Source: JAGOZV01 sp964346445
Lineage (GTDB): Bacteria > Patescibacteriota > Saccharimonadia > Saccharimonadales > Saccharimonadaceae
Direction of reading: 5' to 3'
Length of the DNA stretch: 15,041 nucleotides
Assembly (NCBI GenBank): GCA_964346445.1
Contig: CAYFUI010000017.1
Span: 1-15,041 of the forward strand
How positions within the stretch are numbered: position 1 is the stretch's first letter; every line of letters starts with the position of its first letter. Positions 8,221-14,272 of this stretch are shown here, in pieces. The notes below the pieces were generated by a model that saw only the letters and a list, made by a program, of their open reading frames with translations, had not been told where the DNA came from and did no database searches. The position numbers and the translations under genes are program-made.

Positions 8221-8957
8221 TGAATATTTTTAACAGTAAGGGCGGCTCATTTCTCTGTGTATTGCTGATTGGTTTTGCTTTAGCAATTAGCGCTAACTTT
8301 TTTTCTGCCTTTATTAATCCCTCAACTACCAAAGCTGTAACTGTGCGCGCCGCCCCAGCTGCAACCTGTAGTACAGACAGTAACTTTTTAGGGTTCCCCT
8401 ACTGGTATCGTGGGGTGGCAGACGAAAATAATGGTTGCGTAGTTAGGGTGCCTAAGGATACTAACGAATTAGGTCAGTTTATATGGATAATTGCTTTAAA
8501 TATTGTGGAGATAGTCCTACGCGTCATTGCTGTAACTGCTACGGGCTACATTCTCTATGGAGGCTTTACCTACTTAACTTCTAATGGATCACCGGACAAG
8601 GCTGCCAAAGGGTTAAACCTTATTACTAATGCTAGTATCGGATTAATACTAGCCATTTCTTCAGTGGCTGTGATAAACTACTCCTTCTCTATAATTGGCG
8701 GCTCTAAAACTTCTGGCGGTTTTTTCAATAATAGTGTTACCGATGTATTAGATGCTGTAGTTGGGATAGTATATTGGGTGGCCGGTGCCGTAGCGGTTAC
8801 TATGTTTATTTTGGCGGGCATTAGGTTTATCTCCTCATCGGGTAATCCAGATAGAATTCAAAAAGCCCGTAAATCCATGACGAACTCAGCTATCGGGTTA
8901 ATAGTAATAATATTAGCTTTTTCCATAACCAGTATAGTAATGGGTTTCTTTAATTAA
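8220..8957 (+). CDS. Tandem double-pilin protein (pilin-family protein 2)
   Basis: The 245-residue product contains two copies of the pilin-like helix-turn-helix module that occurs singly in its neighbours. The first spans about 84-155 with turn YLTSNGSPDKAAK (118-130) followed by ASIGLILAI. The second spans about 173-243 with turn FISSSGNPDRIQKARK (203-218) followed by SAIGLIVII. An N-terminal hydrophobic segment (11-30) may be a signal peptide or anchor, and Cys50 and Cys73 lie in the exported region before the first module, making five predicted hydrophobic helices. AGGAGG (8202-8207) inside the upstream gene serves its ATG. The module duplication could give a subunit that caps, initiates or anchors a pilus, or a VirB6-like channel piece; the sequence does not decide between these. 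Confidence 0.8.
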   Translation: MNIFNSKGGSFLCVLLIGFALAISANFFSAFINPSTTKAVTVRAAPAATCSTDSNFLGFPYWYRGVADENNGCVVRVPKDTNELGQFIWIIALNIVEIVLRVIAVTATGYILYGGFTYLTSNGSPDKAAKGLNLITNASIGLILAISSVAVINYSFSIIGGSKTSGGFFNNSVTDVLDAVVGIVYWVAGAVAVTMFILAGIRFISSSGNPDRIQKARKSMTNSAIGLIVIILAFSITSIVMGFFN

Positions 8958-8981
8958 GTTAAAAGGAGGGTTCTCAGAGAA

Positions 8982-9511
8982 GTGAAACGTACAATTAAAT
9001 CAATAATACTAGCAACAGTGTTATTCCTATCGTTATTTTTTAACTACCCAGCTGCCGCAATTGACATAGCCAATGAGTGCGAGGATTCGGGTAGTCCCTC
9101 GGCAATTTGTAAATCTGCTAAGTCTGAAAAAGATTTGGGAGATATATTTAAGCAAATTACCAATGCCCTGTTTTTCATTTTAGGTGGCTTGGCAGTCATC
9201 ATGATAATCTATTCAGGCATAAGATATACCACCTCTGCTGGTAATCCGGAAGGGATAGAAACTGCAAAGATGTCACTCACCTATTCCGTTATCGGCTTAG
9301 TCGTTGCAATANNNNNNNNNNNNNNNNNNNNNNNNNNNNNNNNNNNNNNNNNNNNNNNNNNNNNNNNNNNNNNNNNNNNNNNNNNNNNNNNNNNNNNNNN
9401 NNNNNNNNNNNAGAAACTGCAAAGATGTCACTCACCTATTCCGTTATCGGCTTAGTCGTTGCAATACTAGCTTATGCTATTGTAAACTTTATAGTACAAA
9501 GGTTAGGGTAG
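8982..9511 (+). CDS. VirB2-like pilin-family protein 3 (cysteine class), interrupted by an assembly gap
   Basis: As printed, the frame is broken by 100 Ns (9312-9411). The 55 bases just before the gap (9257-9311) recur exactly just after it (9412-9466). Deleting the Ns and one copy removes 155 bases and leaves 375, an intact 124-residue protein ending at TAG 9509-9511. The restored protein has a signal peptide (about 1-26, cut near AAA), Cys33 and Cys43 at the same positions as in pilin 1, helix 1 (about 60-79), turn YTTSAGNPEGIETAK (82-96) and helix 2 (about 100-120), ending VQRLG. The start is GTG with AAAGGAGGG at 8962-8970. It is 24 bases after pilin 2 and 32 before pilin 4, so it belongs to the same operon. 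If the gap is real, a further repeat unit could be hidden here. Confidence 0.8.
9257..9466. repeat. Exact 55-base direct repeat abutting both sides of a 100-N gap
   Basis: Copy one is 9257-9311 and copy two 9412-9466, identical throughout and each ending exactly at the run of Ns. An overlap of this kind is what two contigs sharing a terminal assembly k-mer (odd length such as 55) look like when a scaffolder places the default 100-N spacer. It is probably not biological. Confidence 0.9.
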
Positions 9512-9543
9512 TATTGTTAAGTTAATTAGTAAAAGGAGAAAAA

Positions 9544-9915
9544 ATGTACAAAATTAGACAGATTCTAGTTGTAGCAGGGTTTTTAGTTGTTGGATTAATG
9601 GTGATATTTTCACCATTAGAAGCATTAGCTGCTAATTCAGACTTAACAGCTGGCATGACGGCGTCTCGTCCTGCTGATACTCCAACAGACGCCAGTGATG
9701 TCTTTAAGACTATCACTAATATCTTATTCTTTCTTATTGGGGCAATTAGTGTCATTATGTTAATTTATGGTGGTATTCGTTACACAACATCTGGTGGTAA
9801 TGCTAAGAGTATCGAGGCCGCTAAGCAGACTGTCCTCTACTCAATTATTGGCTTAGTCGTGGCTATTCTAGCTTATGCTATTGTCAACTTTGTTGTAACT
9901 AACCTAAGTCAATAA
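9544..9915 (+). CDS. VirB2-like pilin-family protein 4 (cysteine-free class)
   Basis: The 123-residue protein has a signal peptide with a likely cut after ALA (27-29) and a 20-25 residue exported segment containing ASRPADTPTD. Helix 1 (about 54-78) ends in IYGGIRYTTSGGNAKS, and helix 2 (about 92-119) is YSIIGLVVAILAYAIVNF. It lacks cysteine, unlike the three genes before it. A strong AAGGAG (9533-9538) precedes ATG by five bases. It shares a 64-base stretch identical in DNA with pilin 5 (9746-9809 and 10263-10326), pointing to recent duplication or gene conversion. It probably ends the first transcript of the cluster, although no terminator is seen after it. Stop is TAA. Confidence 0.85.
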   Translation: MYKIRQILVVAGFLVVGLMVIFSPLEALAANSDLTAGMTASRPADTPTDASDVFKTITNILFFLIGAISVIMLIYGGIRYTTSGGNAKSIEAAKQTVLYSIIGLVVAILAYAIVNFVVTNLSQ

Positions 9916-10326
9916 TATAAAAAAACAACCACATTAAGCGAAAGATTATTGCTAAAGTGGGGTAAATCTGATATAAATGTGATATAAACTAAATGAAACT
10001 TGTAAAGAAGGGAATATAAAAATGAATAAAATAGTTAAAATAAGTGCAGCCTTAGGGTTAATGGTGGGTATACTGTTACCTACCTTGACATTGTTTACAA
10101 GCTTTAATAGTCTACCGGCGCTAGCAGCCGGTGGCGGTACCTCTATGACACTTGAGGATGGCCTTAGTAGTAGTCGTGGCGAAGGTGTACCAGAAGAATT
10201 GGTTGGTACTGGCGGTATGTTTGAAGTTATTGTCAATATCCTACTATTTCTTATCGGGGCAGTTAGTGTCATTATGTTAATTTATGGTGGTATTCGTTAC
10301 ACAACATCTGGTGGTAATGCTAAGAG
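9746..10326 (+). repeat. 64-base identical segment shared by pilin genes 4 and 5
   Basis: Bases 9746-9809 and 10263-10326 are identical, covering the end of helix 1 and the YTTSGGNAK turn. Flanking parts of the two genes differ at many synonymous and non-synonymous sites. Exact identity including third codon positions suggests recent gene conversion or strong selection on the DNA. Such repeats also make short-read assembly here fragile. Confidence 0.9.
9949..9988 (+). promoter_or_regulatory. Promoter of pilin gene 5 with doubled extended -10
   Basis: TTGCTA (9949-9954) is 17 bases before TATAAA (9972-9977), which also has the TG of an extended -10 (9969-9970). The motif is repeated 11 bases on: TGATATAAA occurs at 9969-9977 and again at 9980-9988. 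Either copy would start transcription 25-40 bases before the ATG at 10022. This gives pilin 5 its own expression control inside the cluster. Confidence 0.65.
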
Positions 10327-10435
10327 CGTGGAATCCGCTAAGAACACTATCATGTACTCTATTATTGGGTTAATTGTAGCCATTTTGGCATACGCCATAA
10401 TCCAATTCGTAGTAACCCAATTACTTAACCAATAG
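10022..10435 (+). CDS. VirB2-like pilin-family protein 5 (cysteine-free class)
   Basis: The 137-residue product has a signal peptide cut near ALA (33-35) and an exported segment SSSRGEGVPEELVGTGGMF (49-67) closely similar to one in pilin 6. Helix 1 (about 67-92) ends IYGGIRYTTSGGNAKS, and helix 2 (about 108-134) ends in LLNQ. There is no cysteine. AAGAAGGGA at 10005-10013 is a good ribosome site nine bases before ATG. A dedicated promoter precedes the gene and a strong terminator follows 20 bases after the TAG stop. It may therefore be made in a different amount from pilins 1-4, as expected for a major subunit; that last point is inference. Confidence 0.86.
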   Translation: MNKIVKISAALGLMVGILLPTLTLFTSFNSLPALAAGGGTSMTLEDGLSSSRGEGVPEELVGTGGMFEVIVNILLFLIGAVSVIMLIYGGIRYTTSGGNAKSVESAKNTIMYSIIGLIVAILAYAIIQFVVTQLLNQ

Positions 10436-10455
10436 TTAATTAAAGTTTAGCTATT

Positions 10456-10480
10456 AAAAACCCGTCATTGACGGGTTTTT
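10456..10480. terminator. Bidirectional intrinsic terminator between pilin gene 5 and hsp20
   Basis: A six-base GC-rich stem CCCGTC/GACGGG (10461-10466 and 10470-10475) with a three-base loop is flanked by AAAAA on the left and TTTTT on the right. It therefore yields a hairpin plus U-run on both strands. It lies between two convergent genes and should end both transcripts. Confidence 0.92.
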
Positions 10481-10506
10481 AATATTAGTAATTTTAAAAT
10501 GGATGC

Positions 10507-10977
10507 TTATTGTATTTGTATCTTTACTGCTTTGTCTTGTTTTACTTTTTCAAAACGGACAGTTAGAACGCCATCCTTTAGAACAGCCTGTACGCCATCT
10601 TCTTTTACCTGTACGGGCAATGCAATGGTCCTGCTGAATTCGCCCCAGTAGGCTTCTTGAATGTGCCAGTTAGTTGCGTCCGACTCATCACCGCTACTTA
10701 ATGTACCACTGATAGTTAAAATACCATCGCTGATACTAACATCTAACTCTTCCCTATTAACACCGGCCGTACGGGCTTTGATTACTAAACTGTCTTCAGT
10801 TTCGTAAACATCGACAGCTAACTGTCCAGGCAACTCTTCTTCTACATCTTCACTCCAGGAGTTTTCGTCTAATGATGGATCACCGTCATTATCTCCCACT
10901 AGAAGGTCTGCATCACTTAAGAATGCCGACTCTAGTTCATCTTCTATGAGTAAATCTTTATTCTGTTTTCGGGCCAT
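10507..10977 (-). CDS. hsp20: Small heat shock protein, Hsp20/alpha-crystallin family
   Basis: Small heat shock proteins bind unfolding proteins and keep them refoldable without ATP. The alpha-crystallin domain spans about residues 52-146 and shows ARTAGVNREELDVSI (68-82) and the signature LKDGVLTVRF (133-142). The tail ends IQIQ, an I-x-I motif used for oligomer assembly. The N-terminus (1-50) is very acidic. A longer frame begins at GTG 10989, but GGAGG lies inside those extra codons, five bases before the ATG at 10977, so I chose 10977 and 156 residues. The gene stands alone, with its own promoter shared in part with divergent comFC and a terminator beyond its TAA stop. No CIRCE element is seen. 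Confidence 0.93.
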   Translation of the reverse strand: MARKQNKDLLIEDELESAFLSDADLLVGDNDGDPSLDENSWSEDVEEELPGQLAVDVYETEDSLVIKARTAGVNREELDVSISDGILTISGTLSSGDESDATNWHIQEAYWGEFSRTIALPVQVKEDGVQAVLKDGVLTVRFEKVKQDKAVKIQIQ

Positions 10978-11004
10978 GATATCCTCCACTTTTCTCTAGG
11001 CTCT

Positions 11005-11031
11005 TTGACAATTAGTCTATCTAATTATAAC
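11005..11031 (+). promoter_or_regulatory. comFC promoter
   Basis: A consensus TTGACA lies at 11005-11010, followed after 15 bases by TATAAC (11026-11031). The spacer is short, so strength is uncertain. It overlaps the hsp20 promoter, so RNA polymerase could probably occupy only one at a time. Confidence 0.5.
11010..11026. promoter_or_regulatory. Operator-like palindrome between hsp20 and comFC
   Basis: AATTAG and CTAATT form perfect six-base inverted arms around a five-base centre (TCTAT). The element begins on the last base of the comFC -35 and ends within both -10 boxes, a position where a bound repressor would block both promoters. No known repressor site (such as CIRCE) matches, and AT-rich palindromes of this size can occur by chance. 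Confidence 0.35.
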
Positions 11032-11052
11032 CTTATTTGGTATTATAAGCAA
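11024..11052 (-). promoter_or_regulatory. hsp20 promoter
   Basis: On the minus strand TTGCTT (11052-11047) and a perfect TATAAT (11029-11024) are 17 bases apart. Transcription would start near 11017, about 40 bases before the hsp20 ATG. The -10 overlaps both the palindrome at 11010-11026 and the -10 of the divergent comFC promoter. Confidence 0.7.
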
Positions 11053-11082
11053 TATATCAAGGAGTGAAACGTAAAAAATACA

Positions 11083-11727
11083 ATGCTAGAGACCGCCCTT
11101 TCCTTTTTGGCCCCACACCACTGTTATATTTGTCGTAAACCGCCCCGCTTACTATGCTTGGATTGTGATAAAAACAACACTTATAGTCCTGACTCACATG
11201 ATAGGATAGGTTTTATTTATCAAAGCAAAGAGGTGTCGGTGCAATATGTGGGCTACCGTGAAGGGTGGTTAAAAGATATCATAGATGGGTATAAATTTAA
11301 ACGGGAAAAAGCCGCTTATAAAATTTTAGCCCAGCTATTATCTAGAACCTTTCCTCTTACAGGCGCTTTTATTGTGACCACAGTACCCACTCGTAGTCAT
11401 AACGTCCGTGCTCGTGGTTATGACCACATGAAATTGATTGCTAAAAGGTATGCGCTAATTAACAAGGTAGAATACGCGCCACTTTTATGTGGAAACCGAC
11501 AATATTCGCAGCACCAAAAAAATTTTATAGACCGGCAACGCTTAACAAAGGGTGCTTTTAGTGTTAGAAGGGGTAGTAATATCAGAAAAGACCAGCCAAT
11601 TGTACTGGTAGACGATATATTAACAACTGGTGCTACCATGAAAGAGGCCTACTCCACCTTACTTCAGGCTGGCTTTACTAACGTTCAGTGCCTGGTAGTG
11701 GCTTATCAACCGTTCCGTATCGACTAA
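11083..11727 (+). CDS. comFC: ComF family protein (ComFC-type phosphoribosyltransferase)
   Basis: ComFC-type proteins take part in natural DNA uptake or in recombination after uptake, and belong to the phosphoribosyltransferase fold. The 214-residue protein has an N-terminal zinc-finger-like set Cys14, Cys17, Cys25, Cys28, the conserved RARGYDHMKLIAK segment in the middle, and the PRPP-binding loop VDDILTTGAT at 176-185. Length is typical. AAGGAG at 11059-11064 lies 18 bases before the ATG, unusually far, but an in-frame TGA at 11065-11067 prevents a much earlier start. It is divergent from hsp20 and followed by tRNA-Ser(UGA). Its nearness to a T4SS-like locus allows, without proving, a joint role in DNA uptake. 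Confidence 0.9.
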   Translation: MLETALSFLAPHHCYICRKPPRLLCLDCDKNNTYSPDSHDRIGFIYQSKEVSVQYVGYREGWLKDIIDGYKFKREKAAYKILAQLLSRTFPLTGAFIVTTVPTRSHNVRARGYDHMKLIAKRYALINKVEYAPLLCGNRQYSQHQKNFIDRQRLTKGAFSVRRGSNIRKDQPIVLVDDILTTGATMKEAYSTLLQAGFTNVQCLVVAYQPFRID

Positions 11728-11739
11728 TAACTATATATC

Positions 11740-11748
11740 TGATAAAAT
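11740..11748 (+). promoter_or_regulatory. Extended -10 promoter of tRNA-Ser(UGA)
   Basis: TG at 11740-11741 followed by TAAAAT at 11743-11748 forms an extended -10 about 24 bases before the tRNA. No clear -35 is present. Confidence 0.5.
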
Positions 11749-11771
11749 ACAGAATGAAATTGGCTTTATCA

Positions 11772-11861
<90 letters not shown>

Positions 11862-11878
11862 ATTTTTTTATATTTAGC

Positions 11879-12307
11879 TTAGAGGTTACTCCAACCTGCA
11901 CCGCCACCCCCTCCACCATCACCACCTAGCATGGTGGTGAGAAGGAAGTTGATGATAGCGTACGATAGTATTGAGACTACCAATCCGACGACTGCGTATA
12001 GAATGGTATTTTTGGCTGCCGTAACGGCACTTGAATTACCTCCAGACACCACATAGCGTAGGCCTCCGTAAATAATCATGACAACACTAAGTGCCCCAAC
12101 AATATAGAGTAAAGTGTTAGTGACGGTTGTAAAGATTCCTGAAGATCCAAAAAGGCTTGTTGGTTGCCCCTGCCCCCTTGCCGCTTGGACACCCTGCTCA
12201 ACTGGACCAGAAGCTACCGCGAAGGTATTTTCGACACCGACTACCAAGCTTACAATTACAGCCGCTAGGGTTAAGATTAGTAGTTTAGTGGTTATATTTT
12301 TAAACAT
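11879..12307 (-). CDS. VirB2-like pilin-family protein 6 (cysteine-free, glycine-tailed)
   Basis: This 142-residue paralogue stands apart from the main cluster, on the opposite strand between two serine tRNAs. It has a signal peptide cut near TFA (28-30) and an exported segment with RGQGQPTSLFGSSGIF (44-59) matching the segment in pilin 5. Helix 1 (about 60-84) ends YGGLRYVVSGGNSS, and helix 2 (about 101-126) is followed by a tail of nearly uninterrupted glycine (GGDGGGGGGAG, 128-138) found in none of the others. GGAAGG at 12312-12317 serves the ATG, and its own promoter is recognisable. The tail may extend from the membrane on the same side as the exported segment. Function as a minor pilin or adaptor is a guess. 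Confidence 0.84.
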   Translation of the reverse strand: MFKNITTKLLILTLAAVIVSLVVGVENTFAVASGPVEQGVQAARGQGQPTSLFGSSGIFTTVTNTLLYIVGALSVVMIIYGGLRYVVSGGNSSAVTAAKNTILYAVVGLVVSILSYAIINFLLTTMLGGDGGGGGGAGWSNL

Positions 12308-12332
12308 TGGTCCTTCCGTTAGTTATAGGTTA

Positions 12333-12361
12333 TTTATAGCAAAAAAAAGCCATTATGTCTA
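12333..12361 (-). promoter_or_regulatory. Promoter of pilin gene 6
   Basis: On the minus strand TAGACA (12361-12356, one mismatch to consensus) and TATAAA (12338-12333) are exactly 17 bases apart. The start would be near 12326, leaving a leader of about 19 bases with the GGAAGG site. It is back to back with the tRNA-Ser(GCU) promoter. Confidence 0.7.
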
Positions 12362-12368
12362 TTATTTA

Positions 12369-12377
12369 TGCTATAAT
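12369..12377 (+). promoter_or_regulatory. Extended -10 promoter of tRNA-Ser(GCU)
   Basis: TG at 12369-12370 and a perfect TATAAT at 12372-12377 form an extended -10, about 16 bases before the tRNA. No -35 hexamer is seen; the stretch upstream belongs to the divergent promoter of pilin gene 6. Confidence 0.7.
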
Positions 12378-12393
12378 TAAGAGGTTAGCTTAC

Positions 12394-12486
12394 GGAGGAG
12401 TACCCAAGAGGCTGAAGGGGCGGCTTTGCTAAAGCTGTAGTATGGGGCAACCTGTAGCGGGGGTTCGAATCCCCCCTCCTCCGCCA
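12394..12486 (+). tRNA. tRNA-Ser(GCU)
   Basis: A complete class II tRNA with acceptor GGAGGAG paired to CTCCTCC, anticodon loop TTGCTAA giving anticodon GCT, a long variable arm, a five-G/five-C T-arm with TTCGAAT loop, discriminator G and an encoded CCA. It reads AGC and AGU. Confidence 0.96.
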
Positions 12487-12530
12487 GTTACAACATTAGA
12501 TTTAAAGATAGATATTATTCTAAGCGCTCA

Positions 12531-12539
12531 TGCTATACT
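12531..12539 (+). promoter_or_regulatory. Extended -10 placed for a leaderless mRNA
   Basis: TG at 12531-12532 and TATACT at 12534-12539 form an extended -10 whose expected start, seven bases on, is 12546, the A of the ATG of the following gene. No ribosome site exists between. Confidence 0.65.
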
Positions 12540-12545
12540 AAATAT

Positions 12546-13094
12546 ATGGAAAATAAAGAAGAGATAATTAATGTAGGCAGTGATAGCGCTCAAGGTGTCA
12601 TAGAGGATGAGACTGTATTAGCTAACGTGGTTGACAGTACTGTGGAATGGGAGGCCCCCGAATACTATTCAGCTAATAAAAATTCTACCTGGTATATTAC
12701 GTTTTCTATTGTAGTCATCGTCTTGTTGGCATTTTCTATATTTTTCATGCAGTCTATTACATTCAGTCTATTGATTGCCATTATGGCTATTTCGTTAGTC
12801 GTATATACGAAAAGGCCTTCGCCAGTCATCCAGTATGTTTTAAGTGTTAAACAAGGTTTATATATAGGAGATAAGTTGCATAACTTACAAGACTATAAAG
12901 CGTTTACGGTCTACGCAAACGGCCCTCATAAATCTTTTAGCCTTCTGCCAATTAAAAGGTTCGCTCCCGGTGTATCTGTTTATTTTCCTGCAGAAAAAGG
13001 CGAAGAGATAGTAGATATTTTAGCTAAACGGCTACCTATGGAGGAGCCAACCACCGATATCTTAGAGAATATAACTAATAAATTAAAATTCTAA
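12546..13094 (+). CDS. Two-helix membrane protein of unknown function
   Basis: I do not recognise a named family. The 182-residue protein has an acidic N-terminus (1-45) with VEWEAPEYYS (33-42) and NSTWY (46-50). Two hydrophobic helices follow at about 50-68 and 71-88, joined by a very short turn, then a soluble C-terminal domain (about 95-182) starting PSPVIQYVLSVKQGLYIG. The W-x-APE segment followed by WY and a helical hairpin is a pattern I associate with CPR membrane proteins of unknown role, but I cannot name one. Helix spacing is reminiscent of the PrgI-like protein, without the PrgI N-terminus. It has its own leaderless-type promoter and converges on the next gene, with 27 bases between stops. 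Confidence 0.75.
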   Translation: MENKEEIINVGSDSAQGVIEDETVLANVVDSTVEWEAPEYYSANKNSTWYITFSIVVIVLLAFSIFFMQSITFSLLIAIMAISLVVYTKRPSPVIQYVLSVKQGLYIGDKLHNLQDYKAFTVYANGPHKSFSLLPIKRFAPGVSVYFPAEKGEEIVDILAKRLPMEEPTTDILENITNKLKF

Positions 13095-13121
13095 TTTATA
13101 AAACAATTTACTTTGACTGTT

Positions 13122-14114
13122 CTAATTACTAGCTTCTAATGCTTGTAGCTGTTTTATGTATTCTTGCTTATTTGTAGGAGTCGCTTCGGCTTTCTTTGTT
13201 AGGGTAGCTAAGGTTTTAGCGGAAACTTCGACGTCTTCCCCTAACTCATTAATTGCCTTAGTGATACGCTCTTTGTCATCTCTGATATGGGCATCGTTTA
13301 AACTATTAACCGTTGCACAAGTTTTATTGTAATCCTCTATAAGGGTCTCGGTAGTTGGTTCTATGAAATTAGGTACGCTTTTATAATCACGAATGGTGTA
13401 CTCTAGGCGTTTACAGCTTTGTTCTAAGGCGATCAGCTCATTACGTCTTTCAACTTCATTAGAGATGTCCTTTAGGTTAAGAGCACTACTATTAATTACC
13501 TCCTGCTCTTTATTAACATTTACTGCTAGCGTATTCATATTTATATATAGGTTGTTGTTGGCTCTCATGCTACTGACTGTATCAGAAATAGTTGTGTGAT
13601 AACTGCGAGCTTTGCGGTATGTACTACTCAGACCGCCCATGAAGGACTCTGGCAGTGGTGGTTGGTTAATTGCTTTAATGCTAACATTAATGTCTTTGGC
13701 GCTTTTGGATTTTTCTATTTTTAAACTTAATGCACTTAAGTATTTCTTTGCATCGTTTTGGTATGCCTCCCCTGCCCTTTTTCCACTTAATATGCCATAC
13801 AGTCCACCAACAATAATGGCTATTAGTAGCACTACAACTATAATAATTAAAGACCATGACCAAGTAGTTTTCTTAGGTGGGGTGCTGTTTGTATCTTCAC
13901 TATTACTATTTGGTGTGGGTGTATTAGGTAAATTGTTAGAGTGACCGGGCACCGGCTGTTGCGGCAATGGCTGGTTATTGTTTTGATTTACCGCTGGTTG
14001 TGGCGAATCATTTTGCCACGTTGTTGGCTGGCTGCCAAAGGGGCTTCCTTCTGGGTGATTGTTAGGATCAGGCCCAAGTGTTGGTTGGTTATTATTTTGA
14101 TTAAAATTATCCAT
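13122..14114 (-). CDS. Single-pass membrane protein with Asn/Pro-rich N-terminus, unknown function
   Basis: No family is recognised. Residues 1-84 of 330 are low-complexity (Asn, Pro, Gln, Ser) and probably cytoplasmic. One strong hydrophobic helix lies at about 86-108. Residues 110-330 form a mostly helical exported region rich in Lys, Glu, Asn and Ala with coiled-coil character and a single cysteine pair in different segments (near CKRLEY and KTCATV). The architecture suggests a cell-envelope protein anchored by a type II helix. The start is fixed by ATG 14114, which coincides with the expected transcription start of its promoter; no ribosome site is seen. It is flanked by convergent and divergent genes, so it is monocistronic. 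Confidence 0.75.
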   Translation of the reverse strand: MDNFNQNNNQPTLGPDPNNHPEGSPFGSQPTTWQNDSPQPAVNQNNNQPLPQQPVPGHSNNLPNTPTPNSNSEDTNSTPPKKTTWSWSLIIIVVVLLIAIIVGGLYGILSGKRAGEAYQNDAKKYLSALSLKIEKSKSAKDINVSIKAINQPPLPESFMGGLSSTYRKARSYHTTISDTVSSMRANNNLYINMNTLAVNVNKEQEVINSSALNLKDISNEVERRNELIALEQSCKRLEYTIRDYKSVPNFIEPTTETLIEDYNKTCATVNSLNDAHIRDDKERITKAINELGEDVEVSAKTLATLTKKAEATPTNKQEYIKQLQALEASN

Positions 14115-14120
14115 ATATTA

Positions 14121-14149
14121 AGCGTAAGAGATAATAAGTTGTTTGTCAA
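14121..14149 (-). promoter_or_regulatory. Promoter of the 330-residue membrane protein, leaderless
   Basis: On the minus strand a consensus TTGACA (14149-14144) is followed after 17 bases by TACGCT (14126-14121, three matches to TATAAT). The expected start, seven bases further, is 14114, the A of the ATG. The -10 is weak, but the -35 and the coincidence with the start codon support it. Confidence 0.5.
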
Positions 14150-14164
14150 TCTGAGATACCATGT

Positions 14165-14217
14165 GGTACAATATACACTGTTCTCTTCTCTGGAGAGAAA
14201 GTACCTTGTATATACAA
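14165..14217. repeat. Nested inverted repeats upstream of tRNA-Arg
   Basis: GGTAC (14165-14169) pairs with GTACC (14201-14205) around TTCTCT/AGAGAA (14186-14199). A perfect 12-base palindrome TTGTATATACAA follows at 14206-14217. No gene lies here. It could be an RNA hairpin or protein-binding sites between the divergent promoters; I see no known family. Confidence 0.4.
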
Positions 14218-14220
14218 TAT

Positions 14221-14267
14221 CTTAGTCATACTCATATTCCTTAATTTGATTATTAGATGTGACTAAG
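14221..14267. repeat. Eight-base inverted repeat just before tRNA-Arg
   Basis: CTTAGTCA (14221-14228) and TGACTAAG (14260-14267) are perfect inverted copies 31 bases apart, and the outer flanks (ATAT) also pair with one bulge. The right arm ends five bases before the tRNA, within the region where its promoter or 5' end would lie. Confidence 0.45.
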
Positions 14268-14272
14268 TATAT

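Noticed and set aside
9304..9525. Second open frame running through the N gap
   Set aside because: It is a frameshifted reading created by the Ns; the corrected frame belongs to pilin gene 3.
9929..9960. Imperfect hairpin CCACATTAAGC / GCTAAAGTGG after pilin gene 4, considered as a terminator
   Set aside because: The stem has a mismatch and a bulge and no T-run follows, and the sequence just downstream is a promoter.
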